A stretch of 39,279 nt of DNA, from contig PWMF01000126.1 of assembly GCA_003559215.1 (NCBI GenBank), positions 1 to 39,279 of the forward strand, read 5' to 3'. Of the stretch, positions 15,524 through 23,953 are shown piece by piece (the first letter of the stretch is position 1; each line of letters begins with the position of its first letter). The notes below the pieces were generated by a model, which did no database searches, had not been told where the DNA came from, and worked only from the letters and a program-made list of their open reading frames with translations. The position numbers were made by a program, and so were the translations under genes. The DNA is from Natrialbaceae archaeon (GTDB taxonomy: Archaea; Halobacteriota; Halobacteria; Halobacteriales; Natrialbaceae).

Positions 15524-16621
15524 ATGGATGCGCGGGGGCTCCGAGCCCTAGTGGTGCTCGTGGTGGTCGGATGCCTGCTCGTTCCGATGCCCGCTTCGGC
15601 CGTGGTGGCGGCCGACGGCGATGCCGGATCCCAACAGCAGGTGCTCCAACAGACGGACGACGAGGGGTTGCAGTTCGACGACGCTGACGAGATTCACATC
15701 GACGTCGAGATCCACGAGAACGGGTCGGCGACGTTTTCCGTCGACTACCGGTTTCCGATAAACACCGAGAACGAGTCGATCGAGGAGTGGGAACTCCTCC
15801 AGGACGACATCGAGTCGAACCCGCAGGAGTACGTCGATCGGGAGGCCGAAGGCTGGAACGAGGTTCTCTCCGACGGCGAGAACGCGACCGACCGCGAGAT
15901 GGAGATCTCGAACTTCACGGTGAGTACGGACGAGAGCCCGGCGCCACGGGATCTGGCCCACGTGAAGTATGAGTTCGAATGGTCGTCGTTCGCCCACGTC
16001 GAACTCAACCGCATCGAGGCCGGCGACGCGCTGTCCGGGTTCACGCTGGTCGACGATACGACGCTACAGCTCTTCTGGCCGGATACCTACTCCGCCTACG
16101 AGATCGATCCGGACTCGGACGACAGGGGAGACGGCTCGGTCTTCTGGGACGGCGGCGATACCGAGTTCGCCGACGATCAGCCGCGTGTCGTCCTGATCGA
16201 GGACACCGAGTCCACCGGAGAGCCGACTGAATCCGAGGAGGGGCCGGCGATGCCGTGGCTTGCGGTTCTTGGCGCCCTCGGCGCGCTCGCGCTGGCCGGC
16301 GTCGCCGGCTGGTGGCTCCGGTACGGACGGGAGTCCGACCACGGGAGCGACGATCCGACGGAGCCGTCGGAATCGACGGCCAGTCCCAACCAGGCGGGTC
16401 CGCCGGCGGAGCTGTTGAGCAACGAGGAGCGGGTGTTACGTCTGGTCGAGGACCGCGGCGGACGGATCAAACAGCAGGAGGTCGTCGCCGAACTCGACTG
16501 GACCGAGGCCAAGACCAGCCAGGTTGTCGGCGGGCTTCGGGAGGACGGGGAGATCGAGGTCTTCCGCATCGGCCGCGAGAACGTCCTCGCGCTTCCCGAC
16601 GAGGACATCGACGAGGAGTAG
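15524..16621 (+). CDS. Membrane-anchored winged-helix regulator (DUF7345/DUF7343-like)
   Basis: 365 residues. Signal peptide (1-30, ending ASAVVAA), an extracytoplasmic beta-rich domain (about 50-225: IHIDVEIHENGSATFSVDYR, then FEWSSFAHVE), an acidic linker, one transmembrane helix (about 243-264), a charged linker, and a C-terminal winged helix (about 296-355: LSNEERVLRLVEDRGG, KTSQVVGGLREDGEIEVFR). This architecture, sensor outside and DNA-binding domain inside on one chain, is common in haloarchaea but poorly studied; ligand and targets are unknown. CTATTTAGG at about 15493-15501 is the TATA box. The gene stands alone and is followed by the argG leader unit. Confidence 0.85.
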   Translation: MDARGLRALVVLVVVGCLLVPMPASAVVAADGDAGSQQQVLQQTDDEGLQFDDADEIHIDVEIHENGSATFSVDYRFPINTENESIEEWELLQDDIESNPQEYVDREAEGWNEVLSDGENATDREMEISNFTVSTDESPAPRDLAHVKYEFEWSSFAHVELNRIEAGDALSGFTLVDDTTLQLFWPDTYSAYEIDPDSDDRGDGSVFWDGGDTEFADDQPRVVLIEDTESTGEPTESEEGPAMPWLAVLGALGALALAGVAGWWLRYGRESDHGSDDPTEPSESTASPNQAGPPAELLSNEERVLRLVEDRGGRIKQQEVVAELDWTEAKTSQVVGGLREDGEIEVFRIGRENVLALPDEDIDEE

Positions 16622-16655
16622 TCGAACCGGCACAATACTTGCCCCCCGAGTAGGA

Positions 16656-16662
16656 TTTAATA
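16656..16662 (+). promoter_or_regulatory. TATA box upstream of the short leader frame
   Basis: TTTAATA lies 26-32 bases before the ATG at 16688, so transcription should start at or just before that ATG. Confidence 0.55.
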
Positions 16663-16687
16663 GGGTGCGTCGTTTTAGGGAGTGCTA

Positions 16688-16774
16688 ATGAGCGGCTCCG
16701 CCGATAGCTCGGTTGCGCTTTTCGCTACCGACGGAGCCGTTGCGCCGCGACGACCACGACGACCGGGCCTTTGA
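16688..16774 (+). CDS. Possible 28-residue leader peptide upstream of argG
   Basis: The frame ATG to TGA encodes MSGSADSSVALFATDGAVAP followed by RRPRRPGL. Two CGA CGA pairs give four arginines in five codons near the end. It has its own TATA box at the right distance, the coding stretch can fold (CGGCTCCG 16693-16700 with CGGAGCCG 16732-16739), the stop codon sits inside a second hairpin (CGGGC 16764-16768, GCCCG 16775-16779), and a T5 tract follows at 16830-16834. Placement in front of arginine genes suggests a sensing leader peptide or small RNA. There is no homology support and it may be non-coding. Confidence 0.45.
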   Translation: MSGSADSSVALFATDGAVAPRRPRRPGL

Positions 16775-16819
16775 GCCCGCACTATACCTTACCCCTCGTT
16801 CCGGATATACCCAAACTCC

Positions 16820-16834
16820 AAAAACCCAGTTTTT
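16820..16834 (+). terminator. AAAAACCCAGTTTTT, possible terminator before argG
   Basis: A short inverted repeat ending in five T residues, after the leader frame and before the argG promoter. T tracts are typical archaeal termination signals. If used, the leader transcript would end before argG. Confidence 0.4.
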
Positions 16835-16883
16835 CGGCGTAGCGTGGCCTGTGGCATTAATTTACAAATCTTAGAACGACGAA

Positions 16884-16889
16884 TTTAAG
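16884..16889 (+). promoter_or_regulatory. TATA box of argG
   Basis: TTTAAG within GAATTTAAGTC, 30-35 bases before the argG ATG, in an AT-rich stretch from about 16857. It gives argG its own promoter independent of the leader unit. Confidence 0.6.
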
Positions 16890-16918
16890 TCTATCCTCCC
16901 GCTCCACTCGAGTAGAAC

Positions 16919-18142
16919 ATGACACGCGTTGCACTTGCGTTCTCGGGGGGACTCGACACAACCGTCTGCGTCCCGCTACTCGAGGAGGAGTACGGATACG
17001 ACGACGTTATCGGAGTCACCGTCGACGTCGGCCAGCCGGAGTCGGAGTTCGAAGAAGCCGAGGAAACCGCAGAGGCGCTCGGGCTCGAGCACTACGTCGT
17101 CGACGCCAAAGAGGAGTTCGCGGATCTCTGTTTCGAGAGCGTCCGCGCGAACGCGACCTACCAGGGCTATCCGCTGGGAACCGCCCTCGCCCGTCCGGTG
17201 ATCGCCAGCGCCATCCTCGAAGTCGCCCAGGAGCAGGGCTGTACGGGTATCGCCCACGGCTGTACGGGGAAAGGTAACGACCAGCTACGCTTCGAGGCGA
17301 TCTGGCGCGACTCGGATCTCGAGGTCATCGCCCCCGTTCGCGAACTCGGGCTCACGCGCGAGTGGGAGAACGAGTACGCCGAGGAGAAGAACCTGCCCGT
17401 CGAGGGCGGCGGCGGCGGCAAGTGGTCGGTCGACACCAATCTCTGGAGTCGCTCGGTCGAGGGGTCGGAACTCGAGGATCCGAGCTACGTCCCCGGCGAG
17501 GAGATCTACAACTGGACGCAGGCTCCCTCGGGCGACACCGAGGAGATCGAGATCGAGTTCGACGAGGGCTACCCGGTCGCCGTCGACGGCGAGGCGTACG
17601 AACCCGTCGAACTCATCCAGCACCTCAACGAACTCGCGGGCGCCTACGGCGTCGGCCGCACGGACTCGATGGAGGACCGCATGCTCGGGCTGAAGGTCCG
17701 CGAGAACTACGAGCACCCCGCGGCCACGACGCTGCTCAACGCCCACAAGGCACTCGAGGGGCTCGTCCTCACCCAGGAGGAGCGCGAGTTCAAGCAGCTG
17801 ATCGACCAGAAATGGTCGAAGAAGGGGTACGAGGGCCTCGTCGACGCGCCGCTGGTCGGCGCGCTCGAGGGCTTCATCGCCGAGACCCAGAATCGCGTCA
17901 CCGGGACGGTGACGATCCGCTTCGAGGGCGGACAGGCTCGCGCGGTTGGCCGCGACAGCGCGTACGCCGCCTACTCCGCCGAGCACGCCTCGTTCAACAC
18001 GGAGACGGTCGGCAAAATCAGCCAGGAGGACGCGACTGGCGTCGCGAAGTACCACGGCTTCCAGCGTCGTCTCGCAAACGAGTCGATCGCGGCCAACGAA
18101 GAGGAAGAAGTCGAACTCGCGACCGACGGAGGCGAGGAGTAA
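16919..18142 (+). CDS. argG: Argininosuccinate synthase
   Basis: 407 residues, full length. The ATP-pyrophosphatase loop LAFSGGLDTTV is at 6-16; GVTVDVGQ, ARPVIA, HGCTGKGNDQLRFE (aspartate/citrulline site) and PVEGGGGGKWSVDTNLWSRSVEG are hallmark blocks. It joins citrulline and aspartate using ATP, the second-last step of arginine synthesis, in the cytoplasm. argH follows one base after its stop, so they form a two-gene unit. A TATA box lies at 16884-16889. Confidence 0.97.
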   Translation: MTRVALAFSGGLDTTVCVPLLEEEYGYDDVIGVTVDVGQPESEFEEAEETAEALGLEHYVVDAKEEFADLCFESVRANATYQGYPLGTALARPVIASAILEVAQEQGCTGIAHGCTGKGNDQLRFEAIWRDSDLEVIAPVRELGLTREWENEYAEEKNLPVEGGGGGKWSVDTNLWSRSVEGSELEDPSYVPGEEIYNWTQAPSGDTEEIEIEFDEGYPVAVDGEAYEPVELIQHLNELAGAYGVGRTDSMEDRMLGLKVRENYEHPAATTLLNAHKALEGLVLTQEEREFKQLIDQKWSKKGYEGLVDAPLVGALEGFIAETQNRVTGTVTIRFEGGQARAVGRDSAYAAYSAEHASFNTETVGKISQEDATGVAKYHGFQRRLANESIAANEEEEVELATDGGEE

Positions 18143-18143
18143 G

Positions 18144-19622
18144 ATGAGCGGAGAGGAAGCTCCCGATACGAGCGAGGTGAACGGCGAATCGGGAGTCGTC
18201 CGACGCGACCGCTTCAGCGGCGGCCCCGCCCGGAGCTTCCTCTCCTCGCTTGCGGCCGACGAGCGGATCTTCGAGGCCGACCTCGAGGTCGATCGCGCCC
18301 ACACCCTCATGCTCGCCGAGCAGGGGATCCTCGCGGACGACACCGCCGGGCAGATCCTGACGGCGCTGGACGCGATCGAGGTTGACGGCCACGACTCGCT
18401 TCCCGACGGCGAGGACGTCCACGAGGCCATCGAGACGGCCGTCATCGAACGGATCGGCGAGGAAGGCGGGAAGATGCACACTGCCCGCTCGCGCAACGAC
18501 GAGGTCGCGACCTGCATCCGCTATCGGCTGCGCGAGGACGTCCTCGAGGCGATCGAGACGACGCTCGCGCTTCGCGAGGCGCTGCTCGAGGTCGCCGAGG
18601 AGGGTCGGGAGACGATCATGCCCGGCTACACGCACCTCCAGCCGGCCCAGCCGACGACGGTGGCTCACTGGGCGCTGTCCTACGAGGGGGCGGTCCGTCG
18701 CGACACCGAACGCCTGCTCGACGCGTACGGACGGATCAACGAGTCGCCCCTCGGCGGGGCGGCGTTCGCGGGGACGACGTTCGATATCGACCGCGAGCGT
18801 ACGGCGGAACTGCTCGGTTTCGAGCGCGTGATCGAGAACTCGATGGACGCCTCCTCGAGTCGGGACTTCCTGCTCGAGACGACCCAGGCGCTGTCGACCC
18901 ACGCGACGACGCTGTCGGGGCTCGCAGAGGACCTGATCGTCTTCGCGAACCGCGGCTTCGTCGACCTCGCGGATGACTACTCTTCGACGTCGTCGATCAT
19001 GCCCCAAAAAAAGAATCCCGACACGCTCGAGCTCGTTCGGGCGGTCGCAGGCGACGCCGCGGGTGGCGTTCAGGGGTTGACGACGACGCTGAAGGGGCTA
19101 CCCCGCGCGTACAATCGCGACTTACAGCGCGCGACGACCCACGCCTGGGAGACCGTCGACGCGGTCCGCGAGGCCAGCGAGGTCGCCGCGGGCGCGGTCG
19201 CGACGGCCGACTGGAACGCCGGCGCTCTCGCCGCGGAAGCCGGCGAGGGGTTCTCGACGGCGACCGGCGTCGCCGACCTGCTGGCGGCGAACGGGCTGCC
19301 GTTTCGCACCGCACACGAGATGGTCGCCCACGCCGCGGAGAGCGGCGGGAATTACGACGCGCTCGAGGCCGCAGCGGGGGACGTCCTCGGCGAACCGCTC
19401 GAGTCGTTCGTCGATCCCGCGGCCGTCGAGGACGCCCTCGATCCCGCGGCGAGCGTGGCAAGTCGCGACTCGCGGGGCGGACCCGCCTCCGAGGCAGTCG
19501 CCGACCAGCTCGAGTCGGCTCGCGAGTCGCTCGCGGCCGACGAGACGACGCGTGCGGCGACCGACGAGGCGCTCGAGGACGCCCACGCGGCGCTTCGCGA
19601 GGAGGTGAACGGGTATGTGTGA
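18144..19622 (+). CDS. argH: Argininosuccinate lyase
   Basis: 492 residues of the fumarase/aspartase superfamily. Seen are HTARSRNDEVATC near residue 112, PGYTHLQPAQPTT (catalytic His region), the superfamily signature in SSIMPQKKNPDTLE near residue 280, and a C-terminal helical region. It splits argininosuccinate into arginine and fumarate. The ATG at 18144 follows the argG stop by one base. The Ala/Asp/Glu-rich C-terminus (about 440-492) is longer than in bacterial enzymes, in line with other haloarchaeal forms. Confidence 0.96.
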   Translation: MSGEEAPDTSEVNGESGVVRRDRFSGGPARSFLSSLAADERIFEADLEVDRAHTLMLAEQGILADDTAGQILTALDAIEVDGHDSLPDGEDVHEAIETAVIERIGEEGGKMHTARSRNDEVATCIRYRLREDVLEAIETTLALREALLEVAEEGRETIMPGYTHLQPAQPTTVAHWALSYEGAVRRDTERLLDAYGRINESPLGGAAFAGTTFDIDRERTAELLGFERVIENSMDASSSRDFLLETTQALSTHATTLSGLAEDLIVFANRGFVDLADDYSSTSSIMPQKKNPDTLELVRAVAGDAAGGVQGLTTTLKGLPRAYNRDLQRATTHAWETVDAVREASEVAAGAVATADWNAGALAAEAGEGFSTATGVADLLAANGLPFRTAHEMVAHAAESGGNYDALEAAAGDVLGEPLESFVDPAAVEDALDPAASVASRDSRGGPASEAVADQLESARESLAADETTRAATDEALEDAHAALREEVNGYV

Positions 19623-19829
19623 TCGGTTCGCTCCTCGTGGTTCGGTTCGACCGGGCGCACCGACCCCACCGCCGTCCCCGCCAGGGGACTACATACTACC
19701 TAAATGATACGGGGGACAAAATCTGCCGGAAAACGACAGTCACACACCGTTAGTGTGTAGTGCAGTTATTGTAATTCTTCTGTTAGGTTCGAAGGTTTTA
19801 AGGGTGCTGCGCTCCCAGTTCGGAGTACA
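19623..19829 (+). promoter_or_regulatory. Intergenic control region before argW
   Basis: This 207-base gap separates the argGH unit from the carrier-protein operon. It contains an AT-rich stretch, a dyad ACACAC-CGTTA-GTGTGT (19742-19758) and a TATA box GTTTTAAG (19795-19802) 28-35 bases before the argW ATG, preceded by CGAAG as a likely BFB/TFB recognition element. The dyad about 40 bases upstream of the TATA box is a candidate operator for an arginine-responsive regulator, or the terminator of argH. Confidence 0.5.
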
Positions 19830-19994
19830 ATGACAGAATGCGTCGAGTGTGGGGCGGAAGTGTCCCTGCACGACGATCTGGAAGTGGGAGAGATCGTTGA
19901 CTGTACGACCTGCGGAGCCGAGCTGGAAGTCGTCGACACCGAGCCGCCAGTCCTCGAGCGAGCCCCGGAGCTCGAAGAGGACTGGGGTGAGTGA
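19830..19994 (+). CDS. lysW: Amino-group carrier protein LysW/ArgW
   Basis: 54 residues. A zinc ribbon with Cys4, Cys7, Cys25 and Cys28 (CVEC, CTTC) is followed by an acidic tail ending in EDWGE, the diagnostic LysW terminus. The alpha-carboxyl or gamma-carboxyl of the terminal Glu54 is where ArgX attaches the glutamate substrate, protecting its amino group through the pathway. It opens the seven-gene operon; its TGA overlaps the GTG start of argX. The sequence fits use for arginine (ArgW), as all neighbours are arg genes, though a shared lysine role cannot be excluded. Confidence 0.95.
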   Translation: MTECVECGAEVSLHDDLEVGEIVDCTTCGAELEVVDTEPPVLERAPELEEDWGE

Positions 19995-20875
19995 CCTTGC
20001 AGATAGGAATACTCTACTCACGGATCCGCAAGGACGAGAAGCTCCTCCTCTCGGAGCTTCGCGAGCGCGACCACGACGTCGCGAAAATCGACGTCCGCAA
20101 GCAGACGTTCGATATCGGCGAGGCACCGGAGGAGTTCGCAGACCTCGACATCGTCGTCGACCGCTGTCTGGCCACGAGCCGCAGCCTCTACGCGACGCAG
20201 TTCTTCGAGGCCTACGGCATCCCCGTGGTCAACAGCAACGAGACGGCCGAGATCTGCGCCGACAAGGTCAAAAACAGCCTCACGCTCGAGAAGGCCGGCG
20301 TCCCGACGCCCGCGACGAAGGTCGCGTTCACGAAAGAGAGCGCAATGGAGGCGATCGAGGAGTTTGGCTACCCCTGTGTGCTCAAACCCGTCATCGGTTC
20401 CTGGGGACGGCTGATGGCCAAGATCGACTCCCGGGACGCCGCGGAGGCGATCCTGGAGCACAAGGCGACACTCGGCCACTACGAGCACAAGGTGTTCTAC
20501 GTCCAGGAGTTCGTCGAGAAACCCGGCCGCGACATCCGCGTCGTCGCGATCGACGGCGAGCCCGTCGCCGCGATGGTTCGCTCGTCGGACCACTGGATTA
20601 CCAACGCCGCGAAGGGCGCCGAAACGAACGTCTTCGAGGTCGACGACGAAGCCGCGGAGCTCGTCAAGAAGGCCAGCGACGCCGTCGGCGGCGGCCTTCT
20701 CGGTGTGGATCTCATGGAGACCGGTGACTCCTACACCGTCCACGAGGTCAACCATACCGTCGAGTTCAAGGCGCTCAACGACGCCGTCGAGACCGACATC
20801 GCGGGGACCGTCGTCGACTGGCTCGAGGAGAAAGCCGCCGAGAACGACTCGCAGGAAGTCGAGGTGACGTTCTGA
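19991..20875 (+). CDS. argX: Glutamate--LysW ligase ArgX (LysX/RimK-type ATP-grasp)
   Basis: 294 residues from GTG. ATP-grasp blocks are visible: ILYSRIRKDEKLLL at the N-terminus, the first small domain, CVLKPVIGSWGRLMAKI for nucleotide binding, FVEKPGRDIRVVAIDGE, and the metal-binding end GVDLMETGDSYTVHEVN. It attaches glutamate to the C-terminal Glu of LysW using ATP. The NSNETAEICADKVKNSL stretch is the typical LysX/ArgX region. The GTG at 19991 forms a GTGA overlap with the lysW stop; a TTG six bases later is the alternative start. It ends in a TGATG junction with argC. Confidence 0.93.
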   Translation: MTLQIGILYSRIRKDEKLLLSELRERDHDVAKIDVRKQTFDIGEAPEEFADLDIVVDRCLATSRSLYATQFFEAYGIPVVNSNETAEICADKVKNSLTLEKAGVPTPATKVAFTKESAMEAIEEFGYPCVLKPVIGSWGRLMAKIDSRDAAEAILEHKATLGHYEHKVFYVQEFVEKPGRDIRVVAIDGEPVAAMVRSSDHWITNAAKGAETNVFEVDDEAAELVKKASDAVGGGLLGVDLMETGDSYTVHEVNHTVEFKALNDAVETDIAGTVVDWLEEKAAENDSQEVEVTF

Positions 20876-21951
20876 TGGCCGTCGGCACCGACGCCAGCGC
20901 CGACGAATCCGCCGAGACCGTCACCGCGACGGTCATCGGCGGCAGCGGATTCACGGGGGGAGAACTCCTACGCTTGCTCGCCGGCCATCCGAACTTCGAG
21001 CTCGCGGAGGTCACGAGCCGCTCGAAGGCCGGCAAGAGCGTCGGATCGGTCCACCCACCGTTACGGGGGACGGACCTGCGCTTTACCGAGCCCGACGATC
21101 TGGAGAGCGTCGACGTCCTGTTTGCCGCGACGCCACACGGTGTCTCGATGGGACAGGTCGACGAATTCTTCGAGATCGCGGACACGGTCGTCGACCTCTC
21201 GGCGGACTTCCGCCTCGACACCGAGGAGCAGTACGACGAGTGGTACGACGGCCACGACGCGCCCGAGTACTTACAGAAGGCCGAGTACGCCCTCCCAGAG
21301 ATCAACCGCGAGAATCTCGCGGGCGCGGAGCTGATCGCCGGCGGCGGCTGTAACGCCACCGCGACGATCCTGGGGCTGTATCCCCTGTTCGAGCACGGAA
21401 TCCTCGAGGGCGGCGAGCAGGTCGTCGTCGACGTGAAGGTCGGCTCCTCCGAAGGCGGAGCCGGCGGCGGCGAGGCCTCCTCGCATCCGGAACGGTCCGG
21501 CGTCGTTCGTCCCTACGCGCCGACGGGTCACCGCCACGAGGCCGAGATCGAGCAGTTCCTCGACACCTCGGTCGCCTTCACCTGCCACGCCGTGGACATG
21601 ATCCGCGGCGCCAGCGCGACGGGACACGTCTTCCCGTCCGGACCGGTCTCGAAGGGCGACCTGTGGAAGGCCTACCGCGGCTGCTACGAGGACGAGCCGT
21701 TCGTCCGGATGGCCGCCGGCGGCTCCGGCGTCTACCGCTACCCCGAGCCGAAATCGGTGGCGGGCACCAACCTCGCCGAGGTCGGCTTCGAACTCGACCC
21801 CTCGAACAAGCGCGTCGTCGTCTTCTCGGCGATCGACAACATGATGAAGGGATCGGCCGGGCAGGCGGTCCACGCCGCCAACATCGCGCTCGGCCTCAAG
21901 GAGACGGCCGGACTCGAGTTTACGGGACTTCACCCCGTGGGTGCGCCATGA
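20875..21951 (+). CDS. argC: LysW-gamma-glutamyl-phosphate reductase
   Basis: 358 residues. The NADP Rossmann motif IGGSGFTGGELLRLL is at 21-35, and GGGCNATATI holds the catalytic Cys that forms the thioester. PTGHRHEAEIEQF and the C-terminal SAIDNMMKGSAGQAVHAANI are conserved in ArgC/LysY. It reduces the carrier-bound acyl phosphate to the semialdehyde. The first 17 residues are an Asp/Ser/Glu-rich extension. It shares one base with argX and four with argB. Confidence 0.95.
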   Translation: MAVGTDASADESAETVTATVIGGSGFTGGELLRLLAGHPNFELAEVTSRSKAGKSVGSVHPPLRGTDLRFTEPDDLESVDVLFAATPHGVSMGQVDEFFEIADTVVDLSADFRLDTEEQYDEWYDGHDAPEYLQKAEYALPEINRENLAGAELIAGGGCNATATILGLYPLFEHGILEGGEQVVVDVKVGSSEGGAGGGEASSHPERSGVVRPYAPTGHRHEAEIEQFLDTSVAFTCHAVDMIRGASATGHVFPSGPVSKGDLWKAYRGCYEDEPFVRMAAGGSGVYRYPEPKSVAGTNLAEVGFELDPSNKRVVVFSAIDNMMKGSAGQAVHAANIALGLKETAGLEFTGLHPVGAP

Positions 21952-22802
21952 CGACCGTTGTCAAGATCGGCGGTGCCCGCGCCGTCGACCCCGAAGGTGC
22001 GCTCGCGGACGTCGCCTCTCTCGTCGACGACGGAGAGGACGTCGTCCTCACTCACGGCGGTTCCACCGCGGTCGACGAGACGCTCGAGGACCTCGGCCAG
22101 GAACCTACCTACGTCGAGACACCCGGCGGAGTGGTCGGTCGATTCACCGACGAGGACACCATGGACGTCTTCAAGATGGTGATGCCCGGCAAGCTCAACA
22201 CCGACCTCGTCGAGAGCCTGCAGAACGAGGGCGTCAACGCCGTCGGCCTCTCGGGTACGGACGGCAAGCTCCTCGAGGGGAAACGCAAGTCCGCAGTCCG
22301 GGTCAAGGAAGACGGCAAGAAGAAGATCAAGCGCGGCGACCACTCGGGCAAGATCGAATCCGTGAACGCGGATCTCCTCGAAACGACCCTCGAGGGCGGG
22401 TACACGCCCGTCGTCTCCGTCCCGATGCTCGGCAAGGAGAAGTCCGGCGGGTACACCGCCGTCAACGCCGACGCAGACCGCGCCGCGGCGGCGATCGCAG
22501 GCGCGCTCGAGGCCGACCTGGTCGTCCTCACCGACGTCTCGGGTATCTACGAGGATCCCGACGACGAGTCGACGCGGATCGGCTCCGCGTCGACACCCGA
22601 GGAGTTCGCGGCCGTCGAGGAGGCGGCTGAAGGGTTCATGACCAAGAAAGTGATGGCCGCGACGGAGGCACTCGAGGGCGGCGCATCTTCGGTGGTCGTG
22701 GCGTCCGCGAACGCGGACGAGCCGATCTCGAGCGCGCTCGAAGGCGAGGGGACAACCCTCGAGCCGGGCGCGCTCGCCGACGGCGAGGAGGTGGCACAGT
22801 GA
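21948..22802 (+). CDS. argB: LysW-glutamate kinase (acetylglutamate kinase family)
   Basis: 284 residues of the amino acid kinase family. VVKIGGARAV at the N-terminus is the phosphate-binding strand, then THGGSTAVDETLEDLG, GTDGKLLEGKRK, VNADADRAAAAIA and VLTDVSGIYEDP. It phosphorylates the side-chain carboxyl of the LysW-linked glutamate. The ATG overlaps the argC stop in an ATGA, and its TGA overlaps the GTG of argD. Its basic segment KEDGKKKIKRGDHSGKI probably helps hold the acidic carrier, as suggested for LysZ; this is an inference. Confidence 0.94.
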   Translation: MTTVVKIGGARAVDPEGALADVASLVDDGEDVVLTHGGSTAVDETLEDLGQEPTYVETPGGVVGRFTDEDTMDVFKMVMPGKLNTDLVESLQNEGVNAVGLSGTDGKLLEGKRKSAVRVKEDGKKKIKRGDHSGKIESVNADLLETTLEGGYTPVVSVPMLGKEKSGGYTAVNADADRAAAAIAGALEADLVVLTDVSGIYEDPDDESTRIGSASTPEEFAAVEEAAEGFMTKKVMAATEALEGGASSVVVASANADEPISSALEGEGTTLEPGALADGEEVAQ

Positions 22803-23953
22803 GCGACCACGACTTCATCTCCGGCAGCAAGCCGATCGGCATCGAGCGCGGCGAGGGACCGACCCTCTACGCGACAGACGGCACGGAGTACTTAGACGCC
22901 GGTGCGAGCTACGCCTGTACGCCGCTGGGCCACTCCCATCCTGCGGTCGTCGACGCGGTCCAGGAGCAGGTCGGCGACCTGACGTTCGTCGACTCCTCGT
23001 TTCCCGTCCAGTCGCGCGAGGACGCCTACGCCGCGTTCGTCGCGGCGGCGCCCGACGGCCTCGAGTCGGCCTGGTTCTGTAACTCCGGCACCGAGGCCAA
23101 CGAGGCCGCCCTGAAGTTCGCCCGTTCTGCAACCGGCGAGTCGAAGATCATCGCGGCGACCCGCTCGTTCCACGGCCGGACGATGGGGTCGCTCGCGGCG
23201 ACCTGGAAGGACAAGTACAAGAAGCCGTTCGAACCCCTGGCCGGCGACGTCGAGTTCGTCCCCTACGGCGATAGCGAGGAGCTCGCGGCCGCCGTCGACG
23301 ACGAGACCGCAGCCGTCATCCTCGAGCCGATCCAGGGCGAGGGCGGGATCAACGTCCCGCCTGCGGGCTACCTCGAGACCGCCCGCGAACGCACCGACGA
23401 GGTCGGTGCGGCGCTGGTCTTCGACGAGGTCCAGACCGGGATGGGTCGCACGGGATCGATGTGGGCCTGCCAGAACGCGGGCGTCACGCCCGACGTGCTC
23501 ACCGCCGCGAAGGGGCTCGGTAACGGCCTGCCTGTCGGTGCGGTCGCAGTTCGCGACTGGATCGCCGACGGCGCGGCCTCGCACAACGCCACGTTCAGCG
23601 GCGGCCCCGTCGTCTCCGCGGCGGTTCACGCGACGATTTCGACGCTGGTCGAGGAGGAGTATCCCGCCCACGCCGCCGAGATCGGTGACTACCTCGTCGA
23701 CGAACTCGAGGCCGCCCTCGGCGATTCGGTGCGCGAGGTCCGTGGTGAGGGACTGCTTATCGGCGTCGAGCTGAAACGCGGCGCGAACCGCGTCGCCCGC
23801 GATCTGGCGATGAACCACCAGATTCTGGCGCTACCGGCGGGTCGGACCGTCCTGCGTCTGCTGCCGCCGCTCGTGATCGACGAGGACGACGCGAATCGAC
23901 TCGTCGACGCGCTGACGGAAACCATCGCGCCCGAAGCCACACCCGAATCATGA
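22799..23953 (+). CDS. argD: LysW-ornithine aminotransferase (acetylornithine aminotransferase family)
   Basis: 384 residues, class III aminotransferase. WFCNSGTEANEAALK binds the PLP phosphate, FHGRTMGSLAAT follows, VFDEVQTGMGRTG carries the aspartate, and TAAKGLGNGLPVGAV has the PLP lysine. It transfers an amino group from glutamate to the carrier-bound semialdehyde, giving carrier-bound ornithine. GTG start in a GTGA overlap with argB; its TGA overlaps the argE ATG. Confidence 0.95.
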   Translation: MSDHDFISGSKPIGIERGEGPTLYATDGTEYLDAGASYACTPLGHSHPAVVDAVQEQVGDLTFVDSSFPVQSREDAYAAFVAAAPDGLESAWFCNSGTEANEAALKFARSATGESKIIAATRSFHGRTMGSLAATWKDKYKKPFEPLAGDVEFVPYGDSEELAAAVDDETAAVILEPIQGEGGINVPPAGYLETARERTDEVGAALVFDEVQTGMGRTGSMWACQNAGVTPDVLTAAKGLGNGLPVGAVAVRDWIADGAASHNATFSGGPVVSAAVHATISTLVEEEYPAHAAEIGDYLVDELEAALGDSVREVRGEGLLIGVELKRGANRVARDLAMNHQILALPAGRTVLRLLPPLVIDEDDANRLVDALTETIAPEATPES

